Shown here in pieces: positions 24,203-33,289 of a DNA stretch of 59,851 bases. Under the pieces are notes generated by a model that had not been told where the DNA came from, searched no databases, and saw only the letters and a program-made list of their open reading frames with translations. This DNA comes from JAIVJN01 sp036732565 (lineage in GTDB: Bacteria; Acidobacteriota; Vicinamibacteria; Vicinamibacterales; UBA2999). The stretch lies in the NCBI GenBank assembly GCA_036732565.1, contig DAINCF010000002.1, forward strand, positions 1 to 59,851, written 5' to 3'. Each line of letters begins with the position of its first letter. The first letter of the stretch is position 1. The translations under genes and the position numbers were made by a program.

Positions 24203-26633
24203 TGTCAAGACATCCAGCGCGATCGAATCGTCAACGGCGCCGAGGGAGACCCGGGGCGTCGACAGGGTCGTGCAGGGTCCGTTGTCCGCCGAGATGCTGG
24301 ACCGGATGCAGCGATACTGGCAGGCCGCGAATTACCTGACCATCGGTCAGATCTACTTACAAGAGAATCCCCTGCTGCGCGAGCCGCTGCGGCCGGCACA
24401 CATCAAGCCGCGCCTATTGGGGCATTGGGGCACCTCGCCCGGCCTGAATTTCATCTACGTGCATTTGAACCGTCTCATCAAGGAGCGCGACGCCAACGTC
24501 ATCTTTCTCGCGGGTCCGGGTCATGGCGGCCCGGCAGTCGTAGCGAATGCGTATCTCGAGGCCACCTACGAGGAGGTGTACCCTGATATCGCCCGCGACG
24601 CCGAGGGAATGCGGCGGTTGTTTCGTCAGTTTTCGACACCGGGTGGCGTGCCGAGCCATGTGAGCTGTCCAACGCCCGGGTCGATTCACGAGGGCGGCGA
24701 GCTCGGATACGTTCTCGCGCACGCGTTCGGCGCGGCGTTCGACAACCCGGATCTGATCGCAGCCGCCGTCGTCGGCGATGGTGAAGCGGAGACCGGACCG
24801 TTGTCGGGGTCGTGGAAGAGCGTCGCCTATCTCAATCCTCGACGAGATGGGGCCGTGCTGCCCATCCTGCACCTGAACGGCTACAAGATCGCCGGCCCGA
24901 CATTCTTCGGCCGGCTTTCGGACGACGACATTCGCGCCGTGCTCGAGGGCTCGGGATATGAGGTGACGTTCGTTTCTGGCGATGAGCCGCCGATGATGCA
25001 TCAGGCGTTCGCCGCGGCACTAGACGCGAGCTACGACGCCATTCGCGCCATTCAGACCACCGCGCGCGCCGGCGGCGCGTTGGGACGGGCCCGATGGCCG
25101 GCGATCGTCCTTCGCTCGCCAAAGGGATGGACGGGACCCGCGGAAGTAGACGGCCGTCCCGTCACCGGAACCTTTCGCTCGCATCAAGTGCCGCTGTCGG
25201 ATGTCCGAACCAACCTCGACCATCTGGCGCTCCTGGAGACGTGGCTGCGCAGCTATGCGCCGGGCGACGTGTTCGACCCGTCGGGCGCGCTCGCCAGTGA
25301 CTTGGCCGGGCTCGCACCCACTGGCGAACGCCGGATGAGCGCCAATCCGCACGCCAACGGCGGAAAGCTCTTGGTCGACCTCGATCTGCCGGACTTCAAG
25401 CAGTACGCGATCGCGGTGCCGACACCGGCGACCGAGCGACACGAATCAACAGGCCGTCTCGGTATGTTCCTGCGTGACGTGTTCACGCGCAACACCACCA
25501 ATGCCAACTTCCGGCTCACGTGTCCGGATGAAATGACGTCGAACCGATTGAACGCGGTCTTCGAAGTCGAGAATCGTTGCTTCGTCGGCCCCACACTCTC
25601 GATCGACGACCACGTCCACCCCGAGGGACGCGTGATGGAGGTGCTGAGCGAACATCTCTGCGAGGGCTGGCTCGAGGGCTATCTGTTGACCGGTCGTCAC
25701 GGCATGTACGTCACCTACGAGGCGTTTGCCATGATCTCGGCCTCGATGACCGTCCAGCACGCGAAGTGGCTGACCGAAGCCGCCAAGCTCTCGTGGCGCA
25801 TACCGATCGCCTCACTCAATATCCTGCTGACGTCGACGTGCTGGCGCAACGATCACAACGGATTCAGTCACCAGGGGCCAGGGCTGATCGACGTCATGTT
25901 GTCCAAGCGTGGGCTGGTCACGCGCATCTATCTGCCGCCGGACGCGAACTCGCTGTTGTCGGTCGCCGATCACTGCCTACGCAGCCGCAACTACGTGAAC
26001 CTGATCGTCATCGATAAGCAGCCACAGTTACAGTGGCTCGACATCGACCGCGCGATCGATCACTCCAGCCACGGCGCCTCGATTTGGGCCTGGGCCGGCA
26101 CCGATGAGGAGCGCGATCCGGATGTCGTGCTCGCCGCCGCCGGCGACGTGGCCACATTGGAAACCGTCGCCGCGGCGGCCTGGCTGCGCGCGCGGGTGCC
26201 CGACCTGCGGGTCCGCGTCGTGAACGTTGTCGACCTGATGACGCTGTTCGTGCCAGAGGTTCATCCGCATGGAATGGTGGAAAGCCGCTTCGTCGAGCTG
26301 TTCACGCACGACCGGCCCGTGGTTTTCGCCTTCCATGGCTACCAGCGCGCGGTCCACGAAATCGTCCACGGACGGCCACACGCCGAGCGCTTCCACGTGC
26401 GTGGTTTCAACGAGCAAGGGACCACCACCACGCCGTTCGACATGGTGGTGTTGAACGAGATGAGCCGCTACCACCTGGCGATGGAGGCGCTACGTCGCGT
26501 CGATCGTCTCGGGAACCGCGCGCCCGCGCTCGTCGCCGAATGCCGTCAGGCCATCGAGAAGGCCGGCGCCTACGCACGAGCACACTTCGAGGATCCGCCG
26601 GAGATCAGCAACTGGACATGGCCACAGGCCTGA
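24189..26633 (+). CDS. xfp: Xylulose-5-phosphate/fructose-6-phosphate phosphoketolase
   Basis: This thiamine-diphosphate enzyme cleaves xylulose-5-P or fructose-6-P with phosphate to acetyl-phosphate plus a triose or tetrose phosphate. Signatures: LLGHWGTSPGLNFIYVHLNR, GPGHGGPA, the TPP site VVGDGEAETGPLSGSW, NGYKIAGPTFFGR, NILLTSTCWRNDHNGFSHQG and NLIVIDKQPQLQWL. The start ATG at 24189 lies inside the acetate kinase gene and gives 814 aa, near the family's ~790-830. There is no phosphotransacetylase gene nearby, so acetate rather than acetyl-CoA is the likely immediate end product. Whether xylulose-5-P or fructose-6-P is preferred cannot be read from sequence by eye. Confidence 0.96.
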   Translation: MFQFDVKTSSAIESSTAPRETRGVDRVVQGPLSAEMLDRMQRYWQAANYLTIGQIYLQENPLLREPLRPAHIKPRLLGHWGTSPGLNFIYVHLNRLIKERDANVIFLAGPGHGGPAVVANAYLEATYEEVYPDIARDAEGMRRLFRQFSTPGGVPSHVSCPTPGSIHEGGELGYVLAHAFGAAFDNPDLIAAAVVGDGEAETGPLSGSWKSVAYLNPRRDGAVLPILHLNGYKIAGPTFFGRLSDDDIRAVLEGSGYEVTFVSGDEPPMMHQAFAAALDASYDAIRAIQTTARAGGALGRARWPAIVLRSPKGWTGPAEVDGRPVTGTFRSHQVPLSDVRTNLDHLALLETWLRSYAPGDVFDPSGALASDLAGLAPTGERRMSANPHANGGKLLVDLDLPDFKQYAIAVPTPATERHESTGRLGMFLRDVFTRNTTNANFRLTCPDEMTSNRLNAVFEVENRCFVGPTLSIDDHVHPEGRVMEVLSEHLCEGWLEGYLLTGRHGMYVTYEAFAMISASMTVQHAKWLTEAAKLSWRIPIASLNILLTSTCWRNDHNGFSHQGPGLIDVMLSKRGLVTRIYLPPDANSLLSVADHCLRSRNYVNLIVIDKQPQLQWLDIDRAIDHSSHGASIWAWAGTDEERDPDVVLAAAGDVATLETVAAAAWLRARVPDLRVRVVNVVDLMTLFVPEVHPHGMVESRFVELFTHDRPVVFAFHGYQRAVHEIVHGRPHAERFHVRGFNEQGTTTTPFDMVVLNEMSRYHLAMEALRRVDRLGNRAPALVAECRQAIEKAGAYARAHFEDPPEISNWTWPQA

Positions 26634-26736
26634 TCAGCGATGGGTGGCCACTTCGACGCCGTTTTTTCGGCCGGCGCTCTCGTCTGCGTATGCGGATCGG
26701 GCACAGACACTCCTCACACGAGCGGCGATTCGTCCC

Positions 26737-27240
26737 TCATCGAGCGGCATTACGCGATAGCCCGCTGTCGCCGGTGTCGACGATCAACGACCATGTCACT
26801 GCACCAAGCGCGACGCTGACGAGGCCAGCGCGCACGGCGTGACCGTACTCCCAGCGGTCGCGCCAACCCGCCCAGTCATCCGGGATCGCGTCGAGTGGCC
26901 ATTGCACCATCTCCAGGTTTACGGGCTGGACGACGCCCCAGTAGACGCCATGCGCGGCGGCGAGGCTGCCCGCGGCGGCGGCTGTCCATGGAAAGGCCGC
27001 GGGCCATCGCTTGCGGGTCCACCATGCCAACACGCTGGTGGTGAGCATGGCGAGAGCCTCTGAGGGGCCGGCGATTCTGCCAAAGTTCGGATAGAGCGTG
27101 CGGTGCAGCCGGACATAGAGCGGCGGCTCGTACTGCATCTTGGTGGGGAGCTCCATCACGTGGGCGCCGGCCGCGCTCATCGCTATCGCGGTGAACATCA
27201 CAGACGACAGACGCAATACACTCAAGACGGTTCTGCTCAT
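26737..27240 (-). CDS. Small four-helix membrane protein, DUF1772-like
   Basis: About 167 aa with four predicted hydrophobic helices (LSSVMFTAIAMSAAGAHVM, ALAMLTTSVLAWW, AAAGSLAAAHGVYWGVV and AGLVSVALGAVTWSLIV). The LHRTLYPNFGRIAGPSEALA segment and the NLEMVQWPLDAIPDDW / WEYGHAVRA pattern recall DUF1772/anthrone-oxygenase-like membrane proteins; I am only moderately sure. ATG at 27240 was chosen over 27264 because GAGGAG stands ten bases upstream. It is transcribed towards the phosphoketolase gene. Confidence 0.6.
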   Translation of the reverse strand: MSRTVLSVLRLSSVMFTAIAMSAAGAHVMELPTKMQYEPPLYVRLHRTLYPNFGRIAGPSEALAMLTTSVLAWWTRKRWPAAFPWTAAAAGSLAAAHGVYWGVVQPVNLEMVQWPLDAIPDDWAGWRDRWEYGHAVRAGLVSVALGAVTWSLIVDTGDSGLSRNAAR

Positions 27241-27316
27241 CTTGAAACGCTCCTCAACAACCATTCACGACCGCTGTGGCGCCTCTCATGCTGTGAGGCC
27301 AGCGCCCTCCCCTGAT

Positions 27317-27736
27317 TCATGAAGTGCTGGCGCGAGACGCGGCGGCAGCGTGAGCAGGCACGGCGTGCACGGCTGGGATGTCCCAGACCTCCACCGCGCG
27401 CTCGTTCTGCAGACGCCAGACGACGACGGCATCGGTCTGGACCTGCCGTGCGTCGAGCGTCAAATGCAATCGTGCGTGCGTCACGATGAGCTCATCGCCA
27501 GCAGGGTTCGCGGACACAGGTTCCACCCGGAACGTTCCGTGGGTGCGCTGGCCGACCTTCTCGAACAACGCAGTAACCGCGTCGAGACCGACGTGGTCGC
27601 CCGCCAGTTCAGGCAGACGCGGGTTGAAGTAGTGCCAAACGACGTTCTCGCCCAGCACGTTGCGAGCCTTGCGTATATCGCCCGCCTGTATGGCGCTGCC
27701 AATCTGCTTGACGATCGAGATGTTTGGGTGCTCCAC
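27317..27736 (-). CDS. SnoaL-like/NTF2-fold protein
   Basis: 139 aa with the NTF2-like pattern: an N-terminal helix pair (VKQIGSAIQAGDIRKARNVL), a VVWHYFNP strand and successive strands ending in AVVVWRLQNERAVEVWDIPA. Many such small proteins bind or isomerise polar polycyclic compounds, but most environmental members are uncharacterised. It lies 76 bp upstream of the small membrane protein on the same strand, so co-transcription is possible. Function unknown. Confidence 0.7.
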   Translation of the reverse strand: MEHPNISIVKQIGSAIQAGDIRKARNVLGENVVWHYFNPRLPELAGDHVGLDAVTALFEKVGQRTHGTFRVEPVSANPAGDELIVTHARLHLTLDARQVQTDAVVVWRLQNERAVEVWDIPAVHAVPAHAAAASRASTS

Positions 27737-27889
27737 CTTGCGGCTCCTTGTGGCGTTCGTCCGCGCTGGCGCTCACGAGTTCGTCAATACGCGGGCTGCA
27801 CCAGCGCGATCACGTCCGCGTCGACCACTGCGGGCCGGCCGGGATGTTGCGCATCACGCGATCGCGCGATGCCTCCATCGCGAAGCCGG

Positions 27890-28186
27890 CTAGCTGCCGC
27901 CTTCATCATCCGATACCGGCTTCGGCTCGCGACCAAATGCGCCGGCGACTTTCCGCGACGGCGGCGTGGAGCGGTCCGGATATTTGCTCGCTGCCTCTTT
28001 CTGTGCCACCGACCGGCTTCCCGCCTTGTGCGATGTCTGGCTACCGTCCGGGTCGGGCTGTCCCTCTCCGACCCGGCCCGCTGCATCTTCGGGAGGCGGC
28101 GAGCCGAGATCCTGTGGCGGGTGCCCGCGCCGATTACGCGCTTCCTCTTCAGACGACTGCCGATTGCTGATCCCCTGGTCTGCCAT
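27890..28186 (-). CDS. Small, highly hydrophilic, probably disordered protein
   Basis: 98 aa rich in Ser, Arg, Asp, Glu, Pro and Gly, with no hydrophobic core (for example NRQSSEEEARNRRGHPPQD). I recognise no family. ATG at 28186 has AAGGAG four bases upstream, which is the main reason to call it real. The frame is open further upstream without a better start. It could be a stress-type hydrophilin; this is only a guess from composition. Confidence 0.5.
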   Translation of the reverse strand: MADQGISNRQSSEEEARNRRGHPPQDLGSPPPEDAAGRVGEGQPDPDGSQTSHKAGSRSVAQKEAASKYPDRSTPPSRKVAGAFGREPKPVSDDEGGS

Positions 28187-28925
28187 GACTCTCCTTGCTG
28201 CCGCGAGGCGCCGGTCAAGGCCGCGCCGGGCCTCCAGCGTTGTGTTCAGGTCCCATGTTCCTGGTCTAATCTCGGCGAGTTCGCCGACCGCGTGTGCCCG
28301 CGGAATCCCCCGAACCAACGGCGAGTCGCGATAGTGTTCGCTTCGCAATCGTCGATGTCCGGCCGCCGGACGGTGTCCCGCGTCAGCGCGTGCTGCAGAC
28401 CTCGCCTCATCCTTGGCACCTCATGGGCTGCTCAAGAAATCATCTGCAAGTAATGCAAGGCATGGGCCCGCCAGAACGTCAGCAACGCCCAATAGCCGGC
28501 TTATCTGCAGCCGAAATGACCTGGTCGCGTGCATCAAAACAGCCTCATCCGCGCGGCGGACCTTCCTTCACCGTTGGACAATTGCTGGACGTGCGCGGCG
28601 CTGCCTTCGTCGATCACAACCGTCGGCGATTCAACCGGTGCTCGGCAGTCGGACCGCGGTCTCCCCGCGGGCTAGAGTGAGAACGCGCGTGCCCATTCAA
28701 TGCGCTAATCGAAGACGGCAAGCAGCGATAGAGCATGAGCCACTCCGATGGCATTTCTAAGGCTCAGCTCGATTGAAGATGACTTGTGATGCGCAAGCCG
28801 CGCCAAGCATTGGATGGGCACCGACGGCACGTACGGCCTGCGCGGCTGCAGGAGGCCAGCGGCGGTCAATCACGTGTGCCTACGATCTCGTCTTCGACAC
28901 GTGCACGGACGGCCGCGCGCGGAGC
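28187..28925. other. Long gene-poor stretch
   Basis: 739 bp without a frame I can support. Several open frames exist on both strands but are Arg/Pro-rich and match no family. Together with the truncated regulator next to it, the stretch looks like decayed or rearranged DNA. Confidence 0.45.
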
Positions 28926-29183
28926 TCAGCGTGACTTCGTTCGGTCTGTTACGCGGTTGAGCAAATCCGTCGCGACACGATGGCACTCGCACGATGCCGA
29001 TTCGAGTTTCTCGCGGTCCACGACGTTGACCCTGCCCCTGTGATAGGTGATCAGACCGGCCTTCTGCAGCGTCCCGGCAACGACGGTCACGGTCGGACGG
29101 GATGCCTCGAGCATCATGGCGACAAATTCCTGGGTCAGCGGGAAATCCTTCAACTTCACGCCGGCTCCCCGAGGCGACTCCAC
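28926..29183 (-). pseudogene. C-terminal fragment of a Crp/Fnr-family regulator
   Basis: The frame reads FPLTQEFVAMML, then SRPTVTVVAGTLQKAGLI, then YHRGRVNVVDREKLESASCE, which is the winged helix-turn-helix and C-terminal end of Crp/Fnr regulators of the soil-bacterial type. The whole N-terminal cyclic-nucleotide-like domain is missing: only about 64 bp separate the fragment from the CHAD stop codon and they do not encode it in any frame. The first possible start is GTG at 29183. I read it as a deletion remnant, though a free-standing 85-aa DNA-binding protein cannot be excluded. It may once have controlled the phosphoketolase genes nearby. Confidence 0.7.
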
Positions 29184-29246
29184 GACAACGGGAACACTTT
29201 TCCTCGGCGAAGGTCTCGAGCCTATGGAGACCGGGGACAGTAATCC

Positions 29247-30158
29247 TCACGCAGCGGCTCTCCGACGGGCCCCCGGCTTTCTCGACGACTCACGAATCCA
29301 GCGGGCGAATGCTTGTGGCTGACGAGAATGCACTCGCCGGCCAATCATGAACGCGCGCCGCCGCAGCGGCCGACGCATCCGTGCGGCAAGATGTTCGATC
29401 TTCCGCAATTCCGCGCGCATCGGTCGGAGCTCGCCGCACCCTCTCAACGTCGCCCCCAGGACGACCAGGTTGTGGTCATCACCCAGATCTGTCTCGAGCC
29501 GTTTCAGGCTGGCAATCAAGGGGCCAACACCGGTGAGGAGAGGCTTGGCCAGGCGCAGCTGATACCAGAGCGTCTTCACCTCTTTCCGCCAGCGATGCAG
29601 CGTTGCCGACTGGCCGGTTGTACGCGAGCGCTTCATCGCCTTACGACTCCGGCGATACGAGTCGGTGATGATTCCCACCATGTCGGATACCCCGATCGAC
29701 GGCGACGCCCAGGCTTTTGCCGACTTGCGTGTCTTTGCAAGTCGCTCGGCCGCTTCGCTGATGACGTCGTCGTGTCTCGCTTGTGCTTCCTGCCGGTTTC
29801 GGGCGCCGACCAACGCACGACGCAGGATTCCGTAGGTATGTTCAGGCAACTGCTTCGGATAGTGCCGACGAACGCGATCAAAGCTCTCGATGATGGCGGC
29901 GCTATCGCGGAGCCTGGAGAGCGCCCTCGCCGACGTCTTCACTCGCTTCCGGTCCTTACGTGGCAGCTTCGCGCCTGCTTGTTCAAGGAGCGCGGCGGCC
30001 GCTCGCACCTTCTTGACGCTCTTGCGCGATTCGTGAATCACCTCATCGAACTCAGTCCCTGCGCTGACGAGATCGCGGGCGGTGTCACGGAGCTCCCGCC
30101 GCACAATCTTCGTGAGCTCATCCTCGAGGTGCTTCCGCTGGTTCAGTTCGAACGACAT
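29247..30158 (-). CDS. CHAD domain protein
   Basis: 303 aa, nearly all helical, with the conserved basic and histidine positions of the CHAD domain: FDEVIHESRKSVKKVRA near the start, RLRDSAAII, TLHRWRKEVKTLWYQL and LETDLGDDHNLVVL. CHAD domains bind inorganic polyphosphate and localise to polyphosphate granules. There is no fused CYTH triphosphatase domain, and no ppk or ppx gene in the window. ATG at 30158; no clear ribosome binding site. The C-terminal tail is strongly basic. Confidence 0.88.
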   Translation of the reverse strand: MSFELNQRKHLEDELTKIVRRELRDTARDLVSAGTEFDEVIHESRKSVKKVRAAAALLEQAGAKLPRKDRKRVKTSARALSRLRDSAAIIESFDRVRRHYPKQLPEHTYGILRRALVGARNRQEAQARHDDVISEAAERLAKTRKSAKAWASPSIGVSDMVGIITDSYRRSRKAMKRSRTTGQSATLHRWRKEVKTLWYQLRLAKPLLTGVGPLIASLKRLETDLGDDHNLVVLGATLRGCGELRPMRAELRKIEHLAARMRRPLRRRAFMIGRRVHSRQPQAFARWIRESSRKPGARRRAAA

Positions 30159-30994
30159 GGATGCTGGACAACGCGTGCAGACGCGATGCCAATTGTCAGG
30201 CAGCGGTCTGTCGGTAGTCGGCGACCCACGAGTTCGGTGTCACTGTCGGCGCTGGCGGTATTGTCAACGGGTCGTGCCAGCTGCCGGTATTGCCGTGATG
30301 GCTCGGTGACTCGAATGCGCGCCATCCCGTCGATTGTGAAATCCCTAGGCACGCGGGTGAAACATGCCGCCTGACGGGCTTTTTGGTGCTGACAGATGCC
30401 CGCCGCAGGGCGTTCGCGACGGGCTGCGGCTGCGGGCGTTCGCGGGCCACGGAGGCGCACGCCGATGTTTGTACTGCGGGCTGACAGCGTTCACATCCGT
30501 GGCGTGCTTCCATCTCTCGGCGAGCGCCCTGCGCACTGCCCACAGCAATGGTGTTCGGCCCGGATGGCAGACGCTCCGATGATTCATTCTCCGGAAGCGA
30601 TGGCGCGCGTCAAGGTTCCCCTCGCGCGCGCTCGGCGCTTCGCGACCTTGACCCGCGCCATGCGCTTCCGCTGGTCTTGGCAGCTATCGGAGCGTCGGCC
30701 AGGTTTCGTCTCCCAGGATCTCGGACAATCGGTCCGCCTGGCGTCAGGAAACTGGACCGATCGCCGTCTTCACACTTTGGTGTGTGCCGCGTACTCCGCC
30801 AAGCTGATACCGAACGTGAGGCCAGCGTAGAAGTAGACCTCGTCTGAGACTGGCCCGCATTAGTCAACTGAATGAAGCTGCGGCGAACGAACGCCAGGCG
30901 CCACGTCCTCGAGCCGCTCATTCCTGAAAATCGACTGCTCGTTGGAATGGCGTGCCCATACACGCGCGGCGCTGGCACGATGCGCGCTGGCGGC
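30159..30994. other. Long intergenic region upstream of the ABC importer
   Basis: 836 bp without an intact gene. I looked for a cobalamin riboswitch (B12 box with GCC and CTG words) and an iron box upstream of the importer and saw neither. A short decayed barrel end is noted at 30770-30846. The rest appears to be non-coding. Confidence 0.4.
30770..30846 (-). pseudogene. Possible remnant of an outer-membrane beta-barrel C-terminus
   Basis: The minus-strand frame reads DEVYFYAGLTFGISLAEYAA and ends four codons later at a stop (30770-30772). The alternating aromatic and small residues match the last strands of an outer-membrane barrel. Just upstream the frame is closed by a stop, so nothing more of the protein is left. 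It is short and the call is tentative. Confidence 0.3.
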
Positions 30995-32002
30995 ATGGCA
31001 TCGACGGCGCGGTCACTCGTCTCCCTTCACGACCTCAGCGTGGGTTACCCCGTTCCACGACGCGCACCGCGCATCGTCATGGGGCCCCTCTCGCTCGACT
31101 TGCATAGAGGAGAGCTCGTCTGCCTGTTGGGGCCCAACGGTGCTGGCAAGTCGACGCTCATGCGGACCATCGCGGGCATGCAACCACCGATCGCGGGAGA
31201 GGTGCGGCTCGATGGGCAGAACCTGCACCGACTCGCGCCGCGCGATCTCGCCAAGCGCCTCAGCGTCGTGCTCACGGAGCGCATCACGACGGGCTTGCTG
31301 TCCGTCTACGAACTGGTGGCGCTCGGCCGACATCCATTCACCGACTGGACCGGACGGCTGACGGAGGCCGACCACCGCGCCGTGCAACACGCGATTCGCG
31401 CCGTCGGGGCCGAGGGGCTCGCTGCACGGCCGATCGCCGAGCTCAGCGACGGGGAACGTCAGAAGGCCATGGTCGCCCGGGCGCTCGCACAAGAGCCCGA
31501 GATCATGATCCTCGACGAGATCACGGCATTCCTGGATCTCCCGCGCCGCGTCGAGATCATGAAGATTCTGAAAGGGCTCGCGCACGACGATGGCCGAGCC
31601 ATTCTGTTGTCGACACACGATCTCGATCTTGCCTTGCATACCGCTGACACGCTGTGGGTCGTGTGCGGGGGGACGATCACCGCAGGCATACCCGAGGAGC
31701 TCGTCTTGGACGGCGTCTTCGAGGAGACCTTTGCCAGCGACGGCGTGCGGTTCGACCGCGAGCGCGGCGCATTCCGTCTCCAGCTCCAAGGGCGAGGCCA
31801 GGTCGTTGTCGAGGGCGACGGCGTCATCGGCACGTGGACGCGACGTGCGCTGGAGAGACGCGGCTACGACGTCGTCACGAACGATGACGCGCCGATCCGC
31901 GTTCGCATCGAGGAGATTGGCGGCGCGGCACGCTGGACCTTGGCCAGAGACGGCCACGAATCTCGTCACGACACGTTGAGATCCACTCTCGACACCCTCT
32001 GA
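30995..32002 (+). CDS. ABC importer ATPase, FecE/BtuD-like with C-terminal extension
   Basis: Walker A is GPNGAGKST, Walker B IMILDEI and the H-loop LLSTHDLDLAL. The signature reads LSDGERQKAMVARALAQEP rather than LSGGQ, and the Q-loop glutamine position reads Leu-Thr-Glu (VVLTERITTG). About 80 residues follow the usual 255-aa core, forming a small extra domain (FRLQLQGRGQVVVEGDG). Such long variants are known in Bacteroidota and Acidobacteriota importers (general knowledge). The start is uncertain: ATG at 30995 (335 aa) or 30980; the frame is open upstream. The binding-protein gene follows three bases after the stop. Substrate: iron-siderophore, haem or cobalamin, not decidable here. Confidence 0.88.
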   Translation: MASTARSLVSLHDLSVGYPVPRRAPRIVMGPLSLDLHRGELVCLLGPNGAGKSTLMRTIAGMQPPIAGEVRLDGQNLHRLAPRDLAKRLSVVLTERITTGLLSVYELVALGRHPFTDWTGRLTEADHRAVQHAIRAVGAEGLAARPIAELSDGERQKAMVARALAQEPEIMILDEITAFLDLPRRVEIMKILKGLAHDDGRAILLSTHDLDLALHTADTLWVVCGGTITAGIPEELVLDGVFEETFASDGVRFDRERGAFRLQLQGRGQVVVEGDGVIGTWTRRALERRGYDVVTNDDAPIRVRIEEIGGAARWTLARDGHESRHDTLRSTLDTL

Positions 32003-32005
32003 TCG

Positions 32006-33289
32006 ATGAGTCTTCGCTCGATGTCGCGATGGTTCCCTCCTGTCTTCGCTGCACTCGTCGCCGGCCTGGTCGCGAGTTCGTGCTCCCAGCCGCATCAACC
32101 AGCCGCCGACCAACCCCTCGACTTCACGCGGGCCACGAGCGAGAACCCCGCTGGCTGCGTCGAGGCCTTCGACCCGCAGACCGACTACTTCCCCGACAAG
32201 ATCGAGGTCCAGCACGCAGGCCTCTTCACCATCGACTACCGCGGACATTACAAGGTGTTGCGCGTGACGTTCCGCGGGTTTGCCGACAACCCGCGTTTCA
32301 CGACCACCGAGACATACGTGCTCGTCCAGTGCGGCACGCCGACACCGGATCTGCGTGGTGAGCTGACTGGCGCGCACGTCGTGCCGATCCCCGCGCGATC
32401 GGTCACGACGACGACGAACGAAGACTTGGGGATGATTGAAGCGCTCGAGTTGTTGCCGCGACTCACGTCGGTCGGCAGCCGTGCGGTGTATCCACAGCCC
32501 ATCTGGGATGCGGTGCGCGACGGGCGCTTACCTGTGACCGGCGGCTGGGGCGCAGAGGGCCCGCAACTGGAGCTGCTCGCGGCGCTGGCACCCGACGTGG
32601 TCATTCTCGGCGCCTTCCACAGCGCGGTCTCGAGCAACATGCAACGCGTGCGCGAAATCGGACTGGCGACCGTGCCGTCGTTGAACCGCGTGGAAGCGAC
32701 ACCGCTCGGTCGCGCCGAGTGGCTCAAGGCGCTGGCCGCGCTGTTCAACAAGGAGCGCAAAGCGAACGCACTCTACTCGGCTGTCGCGGCGCGATACGAG
32801 ACGATTGCCGCCCGGGCGCGTGCCGCGACGCAGAAGCCGACGGTGTTCTGGGGCACGACCTACGCTGCCGGCGAGTGGAGCGTGCAACGTAACGGCTGGC
32901 AGGCGCGGATGATGGAAGACGCCGGCGCTCAAAACGTCCTCGCCGACGATGGTCCGCCCTACGGCGTGCCAGTCAGCGCCGAGGTCGTCGTCGCCGAGGC
33001 TGGTGATGCCAGCTTCTGGATTACCGAAAACGATTACGAGCACGTCGGCGAAGCGAACGCGTTGCCAGGGACGCGCATCTCAGAGCTGCGGTCGAGACGG
33101 CTGGGGCAGGTGTACTACGTGTGCGGCCGGCTTCGCGCCGAGAGCGACGGCTGCGACTACTACCATGCTGGACCGGCTCGACCCGACGTGTTGCTGGAGG
33201 ATCTCGTGACAGTCTTCCATCGCGATATGCTGCCCGACCGGCAGACGTTCTTTCTCGTCAACGCGACCGCGCGCGGGTGGGCGCCATGA
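32006..33289 (+). CDS. ABC importer substrate-binding lipoprotein (FecB/BtuF type)
   Basis: The N-terminus (MSLRSMSRWFPPVFAALVAG, then LVASSCSQ) is a lipoprotein signal with an approximate lipobox and Cys26 as the likely lipidation site. An N-terminal part up to about residue 130 precedes the periplasmic-binding-protein core, with LLPRLTSVG, LLAALAPDVVILGAF and AEVVVAEAGDASFWI; class III binding proteins have two lobes joined by a helix. At 427 aa it is longer than BtuF (266 aa). It starts three bases after the ATPase stop and its own stop overlaps the permease ATG, so the three genes form one operon. Confidence 0.85.
   Translation: MSLRSMSRWFPPVFAALVAGLVASSCSQPHQPAADQPLDFTRATSENPAGCVEAFDPQTDYFPDKIEVQHAGLFTIDYRGHYKVLRVTFRGFADNPRFTTTETYVLVQCGTPTPDLRGELTGAHVVPIPARSVTTTTNEDLGMIEALELLPRLTSVGSRAVYPQPIWDAVRDGRLPVTGGWGAEGPQLELLAALAPDVVILGAFHSAVSSNMQRVREIGLATVPSLNRVEATPLGRAEWLKALAALFNKERKANALYSAVAARYETIAARARAATQKPTVFWGTTYAAGEWSVQRNGWQARMMEDAGAQNVLADDGPPYGVPVSAEVVVAEAGDASFWITENDYEHVGEANALPGTRISELRSRRLGQVYYVCGRLRAESDGCDYYHAGPARPDVLLEDLVTVFHRDMLPDRQTFFLVNATARGWAP

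Noticed and set aside
27784..28218. A 144-codon minus-strand frame overlapping the hydrophilic protein gene
   Set aside because: Arg-rich shadow; the alternative frame has a good ribosome binding site and balanced composition.
30159..30994. Possible cobalamin riboswitch or iron box before the ABC importer
   Set aside because: The B12-box and conserved core words were not found on either strand by eye, and no palindromic iron box was seen.
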